This document shows, in pieces, positions 17,609-26,474 of a stretch of 64,000 nt of DNA. Both the position numbers and the translations under genes were made by a program. Each line of letters opens with the position of its first letter. Positions within the stretch are counted from its first letter, which is position 1. The notes under the pieces are model-generated. The model was not told the origin of the DNA. It ran no database searches and saw only the letters and a list, made by a program, of their open reading frames with translations. The DNA is taken from contig NZ_GL945017.1 of assembly GCF_000218235.1 (NCBI RefSeq), positions 1,664,376 through 1,728,375 on the forward strand, written 5' to 3'. This DNA is from Hallella multisaccharivorax DSM 17128. GTDB lineage: Bacteria; Bacteroidota; Bacteroidia; Bacteroidales; Bacteroidaceae.

Positions 17609-18198
17609 TTTCCTTTAAATCGTATTAAGTGTTAGTACTCATCTCCCCTTCGCCATGTACAAGGCTTTCCCTTGCTCGGACTACTATGGGAGCTCCGTTG
17701 TCATATCGGATATTCATGGGCCCACCCCAATAGCCTTTCGGCGTTCCGACTTAGACAATCTCCGTTTAGCAATATGCCAACTTGGCACGACAGATTGTCG
17801 GATACGACTTTCATCTCCTTCCGCTTATTGCGGCTGCGGTGTGACACGTTCTTGGACAAAACCTCAAATGCAGGGAGGCTGCCTGTCACTACTATGGCGA
17901 TTCTAACTACCTTCCGCCATAACCACTTCGATTGTCGCGAGATTATCGTTCAGTCAGTGTAGACTTTATCCTCGTATCTGTCTTTCTCCCTTGCGCCTCA
18001 GTCGTGACATCGTAATTAGTCAACTTAGCGCTTTTCGAAAACTTGCATACAAACGCAGTCTTTTCTCTCTTTTATACCGACGTGCTATGTTCCCTTCCGG
18101 GGTTTCCCCCTCGGGTAAATCGGTCGGGAGTAGGTCATCGAACTCTGACCTAACCTCTTGCCAAAGAGGTATTTAGCATATTACCAATACGGACGCAC
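17609..18198 (-). ncRNA. Group II intron domains I-III (5' ribozyme part)
   Basis: Non-coding 590 bases between the 5' splice site and the maturase start. It is rich in short pairings and holds GCATTT on the minus strand at 17866-17871, complementary to the six bases before the splice site. No genuine gene is seen in the small frames here. Confidence 0.75.
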
Positions 18199-18460
18199 GC
18201 ATTTTGAAATAAATGGAGAACGCGCCGACCAGTGCGATGACGGCAGCAATGGCCTTCATCAGGTTGCTCACAGGGGTCTGGTAGCTCGATACCTCGGTGA
18301 TGGCTTTCGTGAATCCGCCGGCTCCTTTGCTCTGGGCGAAGGTCATGACGGCACAGAAAAGGAACATTCCGAGGAAGGCGGCTACACGCTTCACGGGGAT
18401 TCTCTTGCATGCGCTCATGCAGGAGTTCATGATGGTTTTGGTTGAAATGGTTTGTAACAT
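18199..18460 (-). CDS. traE: TraE exon 1 (conjugative transposon protein, DUF4134)
   Basis: Encodes the first 87 residues of TraE: an N-terminal signal/anchor segment (residues about 24-42, ending TFAQ), a short linker and most of the first family helix (LMKAIAAVIALVGAFSIYFKM). The intron begins right after ATGC at 18199. Without splicing, translation would end after about eight intron-encoded residues (95 residues in all) and lose the conserved C-terminus. TraE is a VirB2-like pilin candidate in Bacteroides transfer systems by position and topology. The ATG at 18460 is used here; Met at residue 11 is an alternative. Confidence 0.88.
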
Positions 18461-18630
18461 AAGTTTGTTAAGGTTTTTCTTCGTTACAATTTAAAGACCA
18501 CATGAAAATGGAAGATGGGTGAGTGCCACTCACGCGGCCGTCTGATCCCCTTGCCTCACGGCGCAGCCCTCTTCCGAAAGCTGTCTTATAAATTTTACAA
18601 TGAAAAACAATCTATCAATGCTAGAGAATG

Positions 18631-19638
18631 CTAAATATTGAATTGTGGCGGAGCCTCACGGTTCGACCGTTCTGATTTTTCTATTGCTTGGCGTTCGTCC
18701 TCATCTGGGACGCGTTCCGATTCTTTCTTTACCCATAAACTGTTGATTTGTCTGAGTGCCATTTGAGCATCGTCAAGGGAGACATGTTTGGCCTCCTTGC
18801 TGACTTGTTCGGCAGTCTGGGTTCCTTGCAACTTTGTGTGCTGCTTGGTGTCATCAATCTGAACTTTCAGAATGTCAAAGAATGCGTCGCTGTGGAACTC
18901 CGGTTGCTTCGGGGGCTTGGGAGGCTTGGAAAGTTTTGACTTCTTTGCAGTTGATGAATTTACAGAATTTTCTTTTTGTGTATGTGACTCTGACGGAGTT
19001 TTCTCTTTTGAAGGCTCTTTGCCTACGGCATCCGACACATCAGGGGAAACAGTATGCTCAGGACCTATGAAGAGGACATTTAGCTCTTTAGACTCAACGC
19101 CATCAGTGGGTCTTTCCTTCTGTTCCGCAGTCTTATGACCAGATGCGGATGAACTATCGTCCTTTGAAGCGGTCATCTCATCGGTCAACATCTCACCACG
19201 TCTGAGCTTGACAAGCTCATTAATGCGTTTTTGTGTTTCTGCGTCGGTTGGACGTGGACCAAAGTCTTCTGAGGTCTTACCTTCGGACTTAGCATCGTCT
19301 GACCCGAATGGAGTCGCTGAGGGAGGAGGTGGTGCTGATTGCTCTCCATCGTCTTTTCCACCGGACTCTCCATCGGCAATGGGATGTGCTGTGACAATCT
19401 CTTCCGGTGTATGAGATGAGGTACTCTTAGCGGTGGCAGACTGTTGGCTTGGCTCGTCCTTGTACACGGAGATGGGCTTGAACTGCCCCGCCTCGTCGGA
19501 GATGTTGATCTCTACGTCCTTGGGCTTGGGCATGAACTCTGCGGGATCCTTCTTGATGAAGAGGTCGTGGATGATCATGCCCGTGTAACCCAAGACATAG
19601 AGCACCAACACAATTATTACTATACTGGTGAATGCCAT
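18631..19638 (-). CDS. traD: TraD-like conjugative transfer protein
   Basis: 335 residues: one N-terminal membrane helix (residues about 5-20), then HDLFIKKDPAEFMPKPKDVEI, then a long charged, Ser/Pro/Glu-rich disordered region (about 60-270) and a short helical end. Position between the DUF3127 gene and traE and the short anchored start fit TraD (DUF4122-type) of Bacteroides elements, though the disordered region is longer than usual. Three bases separate it from the DUF3127 gene, so they are translated from one mRNA. Confidence 0.6.
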   Translation of the reverse strand: MAFTSIVIIVLVLYVLGYTGMIIHDLFIKKDPAEFMPKPKDVEINISDEAGQFKPISVYKDEPSQQSATAKSTSSHTPEEIVTAHPIADGESGGKDDGEQSAPPPPSATPFGSDDAKSEGKTSEDFGPRPTDAETQKRINELVKLRRGEMLTDEMTASKDDSSSASGHKTAEQKERPTDGVESKELNVLFIGPEHTVSPDVSDAVGKEPSKEKTPSESHTQKENSVNSSTAKKSKLSKPPKPPKQPEFHSDAFFDILKVQIDDTKQHTKLQGTQTAEQVSKEAKHVSLDDAQMALRQINSLWVKKESERVPDEDERQAIEKSERSNREAPPQFNI

Positions 19639-19641
19639 AAG

Positions 19642-19923
19642 CTACTCTGCAAAAGGTTGGGACTCGTCGCGCTCGATGCCGGTGACACTGTTCTTGCCGA
19701 ACACCTTGTCTCCGACTTCCTGGACTTTGGGGACGTAGCTCACCGTCAGCTGCTCGCCCTCGGTGACGGCATACTCGTCTATCTCCTTTTGGCCGAAGAC
19801 TTCAAGGAGAATATCCCCGTCATCGGTCTTGAGTACAAACTGCTGGGCGGCCCATGTGCTGCCCTTCTTGGACGTGCCTGTCCTCACGGGCAGGACTTTC
19901 TTGATCGTTCCTGTGATTTTCAT
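19642..19923 (-). CDS. DUF3127 OB-fold-like protein
   Basis: 93 residues, complete family length. It starts MKITGTIKKVLPVRTGTSKKG and contains the family's WAAQQFVLKT and EVFGQKEIDEY segments, suggesting a small OB-fold that may bind single-stranded DNA. Such genes are common in Bacteroidetes mobile elements. It sits in the tra operon, 27 bases after the HTH gene and 3 bases before traD. Confidence 0.75.
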   Translation of the reverse strand: MKITGTIKKVLPVRTGTSKKGSTWAAQQFVLKTDDGDILLEVFGQKEIDEYAVTEGEQLTVSYVPKVQEVGDKVFGKNSVTGIERDESQPFAE

Positions 19924-19950
19924 GGTTGGTAGTCTGATTATATGTCTGGA

Positions 19951-20607
19951 TTAGTTGATGGTCTGTCCATTTACCGACACGGCCGGAGATGCTGAATTTC
20001 TCTCCGTTTCCTCCGTACACGCTGTCGGCAATGGCAAAAAGGTGAATCCGAGTGCTCTGCCGTTGGACTCCTTGATGGGGTGGCGGCGTAGACCGGGATA
20101 ATAGTAGAAGGTATGGCCGTCGGTTCCGATGATGTAACCGAGGCGCTTCAGCGAACCACGAAGGCGGATCTTCTGATGGTTGCTCACTACCTTTATATTC
20201 GTTTTCTGGTCGAGACCGAAGATGATGCGGCGGCGCTCCTTTTGGATGAGTTCCTTACGGCGGCGACTGCGGATTTCACGGAGCTGCTTTTGCGTGCGCT
20301 CCAGTCCGAGCTCACGGGCGATGATCCGGATGGTTTCTCTGTGCAGACCTGTTCGCTCTGCCATTTCCTGGTAGCTGAGGTTTGGGTATTCGATCAGGAC
20401 AAAGGAGCGAGCGTCGCTGTTGCGCCCAGACGGGGAGATCTTTCTCAGTCCGAGCCGACGTGCGTGGCTGCTCACAGTGCTGCACGTGCAGCCGATATGT
20501 GAGGCTATGTCGTGGAGACAGTCGGTATGGAAACGTTCCTTGAGTATGTCATCGTGGTCTGGTGTCCACAAGGTTCTTTTGGTGGTTGTATGGATTGCTG
20601 TATGCAT
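19951..20607 (-). CDS. HTH DNA-binding protein of the tra operon
   Basis: 218 residues. Two helix-turn-helix segments: a Myb/SANT- or sigma-like one (WTPDHDDILKERF, then IASHIGCTCSTVSSHARRLGL, residues about 13-55) and a second (SYQEMAERTGLHRETIRIIARELGL, about 78-102). A basic helical stretch (KQLREIRSRRRKELIQKERRR) follows, then a region ending in a possible DNA-binding beta segment. It sits between traB and the DUF3127 gene and probably regulates or organises transfer. I do not recognise a named family. Confidence 0.6.
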   Translation of the reverse strand: MHTAIHTTTKRTLWTPDHDDILKERFHTDCLHDIASHIGCTCSTVSSHARRLGLRKISPSGRNSDARSFVLIEYPNLSYQEMAERTGLHRETIRIIARELGLERTQKQLREIRSRRRKELIQKERRRIIFGLDQKTNIKVVSNHQKIRLRGSLKRLGYIIGTDGHTFYYYPGLRRHPIKESNGRALGFTFLPLPTACTEETERNSASPAVSVNGQTIN

Positions 20608-20670
20608 AGTGTTCAGTTCGTTTTTTAGTTCGTGGTTACTTGTTGATTGTATTTTCTCACTTTGGCTGTC

Positions 20671-21252
20671 CTATTCAAACAGTCCGCTGCGGTGGGTGAC
20701 GAGCCGTCGGAGCTCCTCCTTGTTGGCATCGATGAATGACCTCGCAAGGGCGGTGAAGATAGCCGAGAGACGGTGACCGCCATAGACGACCTCGAAGGTG
20801 GCGTGGACATCGTCGGGAACGAAGATCCAATACCGGCGACCCGTCTCACCAGCATAGGAGAAGGATTCTATCTGAGACTGAATGTCGTCCTTGGAAGGAG
20901 ATGGATTTTTGGCGGAGGGCTGCTTATCTCCCTTGGGCTTTTTGGCAGCGTTTTCTCCTATCTCTCTTATGGTCTTGGAGGGTAGGGGCTTGGCTTTCTC
21001 CTTGTGAGAGGGAACTTTCTTCTTTGCCATGGGTTCATCTTCTGTCTTGGCAATGGGATTAGTTTCCTCATCCAGCTTTTCGGCGGGTTCCTTGACTTGC
21101 TCTTCCTTGACCGGCGGTGGCTCCTCCGTCCTTATCTCTTTCCCCTGCTTGTCACTCTGCCACATGTAGGCTGGCTCGCTCTCACCGTTGACTTTCCGGA
21201 GAAGATCGTGGATATCCCCGAAAACCATGGGTCGAGAAGTGCCGTCAGTCAT
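20671..21252 (-). CDS. traB: TraB-like conjugative transfer protein
   Basis: 193 residues. A Lys/Glu/Pro-rich N-terminal half (residues 20-110) is followed by a compact domain (about 115-193): YAGETGRRYWIFVPDDVHATFEV and a helical end. The position directly behind the ParA-like gene, with start and stop overlapping by 4 bases (21249-21252), is the traA-traB arrangement of Bacteroides elements, and the C-terminal part resembles the ParB/DUF3408-type partner. Exact family uncertain. Confidence 0.55.
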   Translation of the reverse strand: MTDGTSRPMVFGDIHDLLRKVNGESEPAYMWQSDKQGKEIRTEEPPPVKEEQVKEPAEKLDEETNPIAKTEDEPMAKKKVPSHKEKAKPLPSKTIREIGENAAKKPKGDKQPSAKNPSPSKDDIQSQIESFSYAGETGRRYWIFVPDDVHATFEVVYGGHRLSAIFTALARSFIDANKEELRRLVTHRSGLFE

Positions 21253-21977
21253 ACGGATTTATCATTATAGACGCAGTCGTAGAGCGTGTCGAAGCATTTG
21301 TCGACAATCTCATGTTGCTTGTCGGTGAGGATGAGCGTGCTGTAGCGCTGGATCTCGGCGCAGTTGGGTATCTTCGGCAATACGGTGCCCAACTTTGCGA
21401 AGTAGTCGAGGAACGTCTGCTGCTCGGTCAGCTCGGCCTTGCGGCCCCAGTTCTTGTTGAACTGATTGGGCACGAAATAGAAATCTGGCAGTTTGTTACC
21501 ACCGTTCTCCTTGGCGACCATGGCGCACATTTCAATAAAGGAGGTGGTGGAATTGATGCTGGTCTTTTCCAACTGAATGGGGACGATGACGGCATCAGCC
21601 TCGAAGACAAGTGGAAGTAGGCCTTGAAGGGTAAGGCTGCCCGGTGTGTCGATGATAAAGTCAAAGTCCTCGTTGCGCATGGCGCGGATAAGGTTTAAGG
21701 TCTCCCGCTCACTGCTGAGCTGGGTACAGGGTACGACCTGATAGAGGGGCTGGAGCTGTGGCCAGCGCTCACGGTCCTGCTCATGCTTCTTGACGATGCT
21801 TCGCTGAGGGTCACCGTCGAGCATGACGAGACGGCAGTGGTGTTTGAGGACAAGCTGGTCGGCGAGCAGTACACTGATGGTGGTCTTGCCGCATCCGCCT
21901 TTTTGGTTGGCGGCTACGATAATCTTGTTGCGCTTCTTCGGGGTGGTCTTCCCGATGTTGAAAAATGGTATGTTCAT
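21249..21977 (-). CDS. traA: TraA, ParA/MinD-type ATPase of the conjugative element
   Basis: 242 residues. A deviant Walker A motif KGGCGKTT lies near residues 26-33, an SIM-like MLDGDPQ at about 53-59 and a D-T-P-G-S motif at about 111-115. This is the ParA family that in Bacteroides elements opens the tra operon and is thought to help place the DNA or transfer machinery. It is the first gene of the operon (traA to traG), with a candidate promoter 181-188 bases upstream. Confidence 0.88.
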   Translation of the reverse strand: MNIPFFNIGKTTPKKRNKIIVAANQKGGCGKTTISVLLADQLVLKHHCRLVMLDGDPQRSIVKKHEQDRERWPQLQPLYQVVPCTQLSSERETLNLIRAMRNEDFDFIIDTPGSLTLQGLLPLVFEADAVIVPIQLEKTSINSTTSFIEMCAMVAKENGGNKLPDFYFVPNQFNKNWGRKAELTEQQTFLDYFAKLGTVLPKIPNCAEIQRYSTLILTDKQHEIVDKCFDTLYDCVYNDKSV

Positions 21978-22340
21978 AAGGTTGGTTATAGGTAACTCGT
22001 GTCATGGAGTTTGGGTCACCGCTGTTATGTCCGCCTCGTGGCGGCATAAGATAGTTCCGTGTGACGGTAAAAGACGCGCTCCTTTTCTTCAGGCCGGTAT
22101 TCCAGGGGAGCTTGGCCCTGCAATGGTTAGTAAACCTTGCGTTGTGATTTTCTGTTGCAAAAATAGTGACTATTCCGCATAATGGCAACAGTAGCCTACT
22201 GTAAAGTGCTGATAGAACGGCAAATTTGATGAAAAAAGTCGATTTTCCTCAAAAAAGCCCCGACTTGTGGAATCGGTTTGGGTAATAGCAATGTCTCAGC
22301 GGGCTTATTGACTGCAAACACATCTCTCTTTGAGTGATGA
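21978..22340. other. Leader region of the tra operon
   Basis: No gene. A hairpin of the type TTATGtCCGCC/GGCGGCATAA lies about 22023-22048 on the transcript leader between the promoter box (22158-22165) and the traA start, and is a possible control element. The remainder up to the hydrolase stop at 22341 shows nothing recognised. Confidence 0.45.
22158..22165 (-). promoter_or_regulatory. Candidate -7 box of the tra operon
   Basis: TATTTTTG on the minus strand, matching TAnnTTTG, gives a start near 22151 and a long leader of about 174 bases before traA. Long structured leaders are known upstream of tra operons in Bacteroides elements and can be regulated. Confidence 0.45.
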
Positions 22341-23555
22341 TTACAGCTGGCTGACGATCTCACGGACCCTTCTGACGTAGTCCTTCGAGGTCGAGTAGCC
22401 GATACGCTTCAGGAAGGCATAGTAGTTCTCGTTGTCGCGGTGCTTGTACTGCACCTTGCTCTTGTAGGCGATGACGCTCTCTTCCCAATGGTCAAAAACG
22501 TAGTAGCCGTTCGAGTGCCGGAGTCCGAAGAGGTTGTTGTTCTCGTTGCAGACGCGGGAGCGGAAACGGCCGGTTTCGAGGATGGCCTGGGCAAGGACGA
22601 TCTTCGGGTATTTGATGCCGTGCTTCTTCAGCGCGGCATAGAGGTTTTCTATGGTTAACTCGTTTGGCTTTGCTTTCTCTTTATTATATATAGGTGAGCC
22701 CTTACAGCTGATTTCCGCCAGTCGGTCGTTGAAGGACTCCACTTGTCGGTTAAGGGCTTGGATGAACGGCATGGGATCGACGCTTGTCCAACTTTTGTTT
22801 GCTGACAGTCGTTGAAGTTGTATGTGGAGATGCGGACCGGTGGAGCGGCCGGTGGAGCCGACAAGTCCGACGACAGCCCCTGCCGGTACTTCGCTGCCTT
22901 CCCTGGCATATATCTCACTGAGGTGACCATAGAGGCAGCGGAGGCTCCCGTGGTCTAGGATGACATAGTTGCCGTAGCCGGTGTCGCCGTGGTGCACGGC
23001 GGCCACCCTGCCCGGGAGCATGCTATAGACCAAACCGTTTCCGCATCTTAGATCGATGCCGTCATGGAACCGCTGGCACTTGGTAAAGGGATCCTGGCGG
23101 TAGCCGTAGTGTGAGGTAATAGTAATGTAATCCAATGGCATACAGATGTTTAGGCGCTTTTCAAGGATACTCAAAAGCAGGCTGTCAGAGGTGCTGAGGA
23201 AGGATAAAACGAGTGGCTTTACAACTTTTTGAGTAGATTTCCCCAAACTTTTTTCGCCTTTTTCCAGCACTTTTCCTTGAGCGTTGTTGGAGGTTGGCGG
23301 TTTGTTTCCTAACTTTGCGGTCAGAAACGAAGGCAAAGGCAGACCGAATACGGATTTTTTCTTGTTCTCGGTCTCAGTCTCGACCTTGGACGTTGGCTTT
23401 GTTTCGTGGAGTACGTCACGGACGTAGGGGTCCGTGGAAATGGATAACGTGTCGGCAGCCGGACCGACTTTCTCAACAGTGTAAAACTGTGCCGGTGATT
23501 CCAATACATTCATCGAGAACATAAGGACCACAGCGCACATCAGTGTGTGTTTCAT
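22341..23555 (-). CDS. Bifunctional peptidoglycan hydrolase: M23 peptidase plus glucosaminidase
   Basis: 404 residues with a signal peptide (cleavage near ESPAQ). An M23 endopeptidase domain (residues about 145-260) has its zinc ligands in HDGIDLR (H-x-x-x-D) and GPHLHIQ (H-x-H), with the YGYRQDP and GNYVILDHG strands. The C-terminal part (about 300-404) is a mannosyl-glycoprotein endo-beta-N-acetylglucosaminidase-type (glucosaminidase) domain, with AQAILETGRF carrying the catalytic Glu and NNLFGLR. Such enzymes open the cell wall locally for the transfer apparatus. The gene follows its own promoter, divergent from the accessory operon. Confidence 0.88.
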   Translation of the reverse strand: MKHTLMCAVVLMFSMNVLESPAQFYTVEKVGPAADTLSISTDPYVRDVLHETKPTSKVETETENKKKSVFGLPLPSFLTAKLGNKPPTSNNAQGKVLEKGEKSLGKSTQKVVKPLVLSFLSTSDSLLLSILEKRLNICMPLDYITITSHYGYRQDPFTKCQRFHDGIDLRCGNGLVYSMLPGRVAAVHHGDTGYGNYVILDHGSLRCLYGHLSEIYAREGSEVPAGAVVGLVGSTGRSTGPHLHIQLQRLSANKSWTSVDPMPFIQALNRQVESFNDRLAEISCKGSPIYNKEKAKPNELTIENLYAALKKHGIKYPKIVLAQAILETGRFRSRVCNENNNLFGLRHSNGYYVFDHWEESVIAYKSKVQYKHRDNENYYAFLKRIGYSTSKDYVRRVREIVSQL

Positions 23556-23568
23556 GGTAGTAGTGTGT

Positions 23569-23598
23569 TAAGTTTGATATGTTTTCACCACAAAATTA
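23569..23598. promoter_or_regulatory. Divergent promoter pair between hydrolase and accessory genes
   Basis: TAAGTTTG on the plus strand (23569-23576) faces the DUF4099 gene, and TAATTTTG on the minus strand (23591-23598) faces the hydrolase. The two boxes are 14 bases apart, so polymerases would collide or one repressor could control both. Leaders would be about 48 and 29 bases. Confidence 0.55.
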
Positions 23599-23631
23599 GT
23601 ATAAACCAACTGAATAACCAAACCATCAACT

Positions 23632-24399
23632 ATGAAAACAGAACCAGTACCATTCGACAAATTTGCCAAAATCGGCATCTATCCCAAGGATCTCATGCGC
23701 ATGCCGAAGGACTTGCGCGACTCTATCTTGAGCGGTGAGCTCTCGCCGCTCATGCGTCTCAACGTGCCCGTGGACGACAACTCGGCGGTGTCCATCCCCA
23801 TGAAAATCCAGCTCGTTCACGACAAGGACGGACAGCTGCAACTGCTTACGTATCAAATACATCGTGAGCTTGACAATAACTTGAAGCTGAATGACACAGA
23901 GCTGGAGCGTGTGCGCAAGGGAGATGTCATACAGAAGGAGTTCAAGGAGGGTGACAACCGCAAGATGCGTTACGTGCAGTTGGACAAGGAGTCCAACGCG
24001 CTGATGTACCGTGATGTGGCGACTGTTAATTTTGAGGAAAAACTTCGGGAAGTGGACAGAATCAAGGACATCGGACTCGGAATTGGGCAAAAGGAAGCGC
24101 TCGCCTCAGGCAAGCCGGTGGAGCTTGAAGTCGGTGACCAGAAGGTAACCGTGGGCGTGGACCTCCGTGAGCCGGTAGGCTTCAAGGTCATGCAAGGCGA
24201 CTTAGAAGAATGGAAAAAACAGCAGGCCATCCGTTATGACGACGCGCACGAGGGCTACATGGGTTACGTGCAGACCGACGAGAACCGGTGGGAGTACAAG
24301 CAGGTGGTGGACAGGCTGCGCCACGAGGAGAGCATCCGGCTGACCGAGAGGGAAAAGGCAGACAGGAAAGAGGACAAGAAGAGAGGGTTGTCACTTTAG
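23632..24399 (+). CDS. DUF4099-containing protein of the conjugative element
   Basis: 255 residues. It begins FDKFAKIGIYPKDLMRMPKDL, a typical DUF4099 start, with a beta-rich middle (VDDNSAVSIPMKIQLVHDKDGQLQLLTYQIHR) and a DUF3945-like end (residues about 180-250). Family members are common accessory genes of Bacteroidetes conjugative elements; the function is unknown. First gene of the plus-strand accessory block, with the next start 70 bases downstream. Confidence 0.75.
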   Translation: MKTEPVPFDKFAKIGIYPKDLMRMPKDLRDSILSGELSPLMRLNVPVDDNSAVSIPMKIQLVHDKDGQLQLLTYQIHRELDNNLKLNDTELERVRKGDVIQKEFKEGDNRKMRYVQLDKESNALMYRDVATVNFEEKLREVDRIKDIGLGIGQKEALASGKPVELEVGDQKVTVGVDLREPVGFKVMQGDLEEWKKQQAIRYDDAHEGYMGYVQTDENRWEYKQVVDRLRHEESIRLTEREKADRKEDKKRGLSL

Positions 24400-24469
24400 T
24401 TCTTAGTTCATTTCCTTAGCTTACTTTCTTCGTTTCATCCATCTACAAACCTATGAGACTATATCTACT

Positions 24470-26320
24470 ATGTCAAACAAACAAGAATGTACATTCACCT
24501 CCTGTGCTCCATACCCTAAAGTCCGTCAGTTGGCGCACGGACTGAAGGACGGTGATTACGCGAGTATCTGCAAGGCTGCGGATATGATGGCGGACGGAAT
24601 AAGGGAGATGGCAGCAGGACGCAACTGTGTGCTGGTGCCTGTCCCGAACCACCATGGGAGGGCGATATACACCAAGACGCTCGCCAATGAGATTTCCAGG
24701 AGGACGGGCATCCCGACATGGGACATCCTTTCCTGCCGCCCGCACATGCCGCTGCACTATGCCAAGAAGAATGACCTCAAGCCGGAGGGCATATACCTGA
24801 AACTCAATCTGTACCGACAAGTGCCGGAGCAGTTCACGCCTATCGTCATAGACAATGTGCTGGACACCGGCTATACCGCAGGTGCCGCCATCAAAGCTGT
24901 AGTAGGGCATCCCGATACGATGCTCGCCGTCCTCGGACATACGAAGAACCATCTGACCAACAAGAACTTTCAGTTTAACCTAATTCCTACTAACATGGAA
25001 AAGAAGATGCAAGAACAGCCTTCTGACAAAAAGCAATCTGCTGATTCCACGAAGAAGCAAGTAAGGAACAAGACCGACACTCCGTTGGCAGTGTACCGGC
25101 GGCTCAAGAGCAAGCACCCCGACGCGCTGATCCTCATGCGCAACGGGGACTTCTACCGCTCACTGAATGAGGACGCGCAAAAACTGTCGGACACGCTGCG
25201 GATTCCGGCACAGAAGCCGAAATTCAAGAAGGACGGGGAGCTGATCGCGGAGTTTCCGCATCATACGCTCGACACCTACCTGCCTAAACTCATCCGGGCA
25301 GGTTATCGTGTGGCGATCGCTGACATGCAGGAGCCGAGCAAAAAGCAAACCACTAATCAAACCAAAAACCAAACTCAAACCGATACTATGGAAAAGAAAA
25401 CAGAAAAGAAGAAAACCAAGACGAAGGAAGCCAAGGTTGAGAAGACCGAGAACAAGGTCGACAAGGCTGAGACTGCCAAGGTTGACAAGACAGAGGTGAA
25501 GGCTGACGCTTCAAAAAGTAAAGAGAAAGCTGTCAGCAACTCTATAGAGAGAACAGAAGGTCAGTCCGCTGACACCAAAGTTCACAAACTGCGCGAGCCG
25601 CAGATGGTGACGGTCAACGGTGAGAAGGTTACCCACGGCCATGCCTTCCAAAGCAACCAGGATCCGAACAAGTGGTATTTTACCGCCCGTATCGACGGAC
25701 AGCAGCTCCGTCCGCAGCTTATGAAGCCGGAGGATGCCGTTGCCTATCAGAAGAGGGAGACAACTGTTGAAGGGCTCATGCAGACGTACTATCCCTCAAA
25801 GCTGGTCAAGAAGGTTACGCCGGAGGAGTACAAGGCTGACAACAAGCTCTCTGACGGGCGCATCATCGACAAGATGGTGGTCTACAAGGAACACGATGAG
25901 CAGCGGCAGGACGTGGGCAAGTACAAGCTCTACACGCAGGTGGGCGAGCAGAAGATGTCTCGCACGATGTCGAAGGAGGATCTGAACGCCTACTTCGACC
26001 GTGTGACAACACCTTCCAAGCTCGTAGAGAAGAATTTCGGGGAGCAGCTGCATCTCGCTTCCTTCTACAACCAGTTCAAGCTGGAGGAGGGTGTAAAGGA
26101 GGTACGCATCGCCAAGAGCCAGCAAGGCGACTGGACGGTATCGGCGAAGCTCGATGACGACAGAATGACCGGCAAGGCGGTGCTTTCATGGCACGACAAG
26201 CAGGCGCTCTTCACGCACAAGACGGCTACCAAGGAGCAGTTAGCCGCACGCTATCTCAACACGGAAATCAAGGAGATGCAGTCGGAGAAGGTCAGTGCGA
26301 AACAGGCGTTCAAACGATAG
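24470..26320 (+). CDS. Fusion protein: phosphoribosyltransferase-like, MutS domain I-like and DUF3945
   Basis: 616 residues in three parts. Residues 1-170 resemble a ComF-type phosphoribosyltransferase, with VLVPVPNHHGRAIY and the PRPP-binding VIDNVLDTGYTAGAA. Residues about 204-300 resemble the DNA mismatch-recognition domain I of MutS (VYRRLKSKHPDALILMRNGDFYR, then FPHHTLDTYLPKLIRAGYRV). A Lys/Glu-rich stretch (about 307-370) leads to a DUF3945-type region (371-616). Internal ATGs at codons 176 and 307 follow A/T-rich, leader-like linkers, suggesting that three neighbouring genes were joined, or that inner starts are also used. Function in the element unknown; DUF3945 and MutS-I pieces occur in related elements. 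Confidence 0.75.
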   Translation: MSNKQECTFTSCAPYPKVRQLAHGLKDGDYASICKAADMMADGIREMAAGRNCVLVPVPNHHGRAIYTKTLANEISRRTGIPTWDILSCRPHMPLHYAKKNDLKPEGIYLKLNLYRQVPEQFTPIVIDNVLDTGYTAGAAIKAVVGHPDTMLAVLGHTKNHLTNKNFQFNLIPTNMEKKMQEQPSDKKQSADSTKKQVRNKTDTPLAVYRRLKSKHPDALILMRNGDFYRSLNEDAQKLSDTLRIPAQKPKFKKDGELIAEFPHHTLDTYLPKLIRAGYRVAIADMQEPSKKQTTNQTKNQTQTDTMEKKTEKKKTKTKEAKVEKTENKVDKAETAKVDKTEVKADASKSKEKAVSNSIERTEGQSADTKVHKLREPQMVTVNGEKVTHGHAFQSNQDPNKWYFTARIDGQQLRPQLMKPEDAVAYQKRETTVEGLMQTYYPSKLVKKVTPEEYKADNKLSDGRIIDKMVVYKEHDEQRQDVGKYKLYTQVGEQKMSRTMSKEDLNAYFDRVTTPSKLVEKNFGEQLHLASFYNQFKLEEGVKEVRIAKSQQGDWTVSAKLDDDRMTGKAVLSWHDKQALFTHKTATKEQLAARYLNTEIKEMQSEKVSAKQAFKR

Positions 26321-26474
26321 ATCTACTTCAACTTATTGACGTTATACACTGTCTTTCAATGAATAATAGAAAAAGTCAGAAGGTTTAGTAAGAGCGGTAA
26401 GCCAACTTTATCATCAACCATTATCAATTATCAATTATCAACCATTATCAATCAACCATTAACACATCACAACT

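Larger units (their letters stand above)
15669..18198 (-). mobile_element. Complete group II intron inside traE
   Basis: The 5' end on the minus strand is GTGCGTCCG (consensus GTGYG) and the 3' end is CCTAC (consensus AY). Domain V is a 34-base hairpin at 15733-15766, starting GAGCCGTAT and ending TACGGTTC with a GAAA loop; domain VI follows at 15669-15732. The reverse transcriptase lies in domain IV. The upstream 590 bases (17609-18198) form domains I-III and contain GCATTT (17866-17871) that can pair as EBS1 with the last six exon-1 bases AAATGC. Removal restores the traE frame exactly, so it is probably a splicing-competent mobile intron. Confidence 0.92.

Noticed and set aside
18173..18460. 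TraE as a simple truncated pseudogene
   Set aside because: The missing part is found at 15568-15668 with exact group II intron borders, so the gene is interrupted by an intron and restorable.
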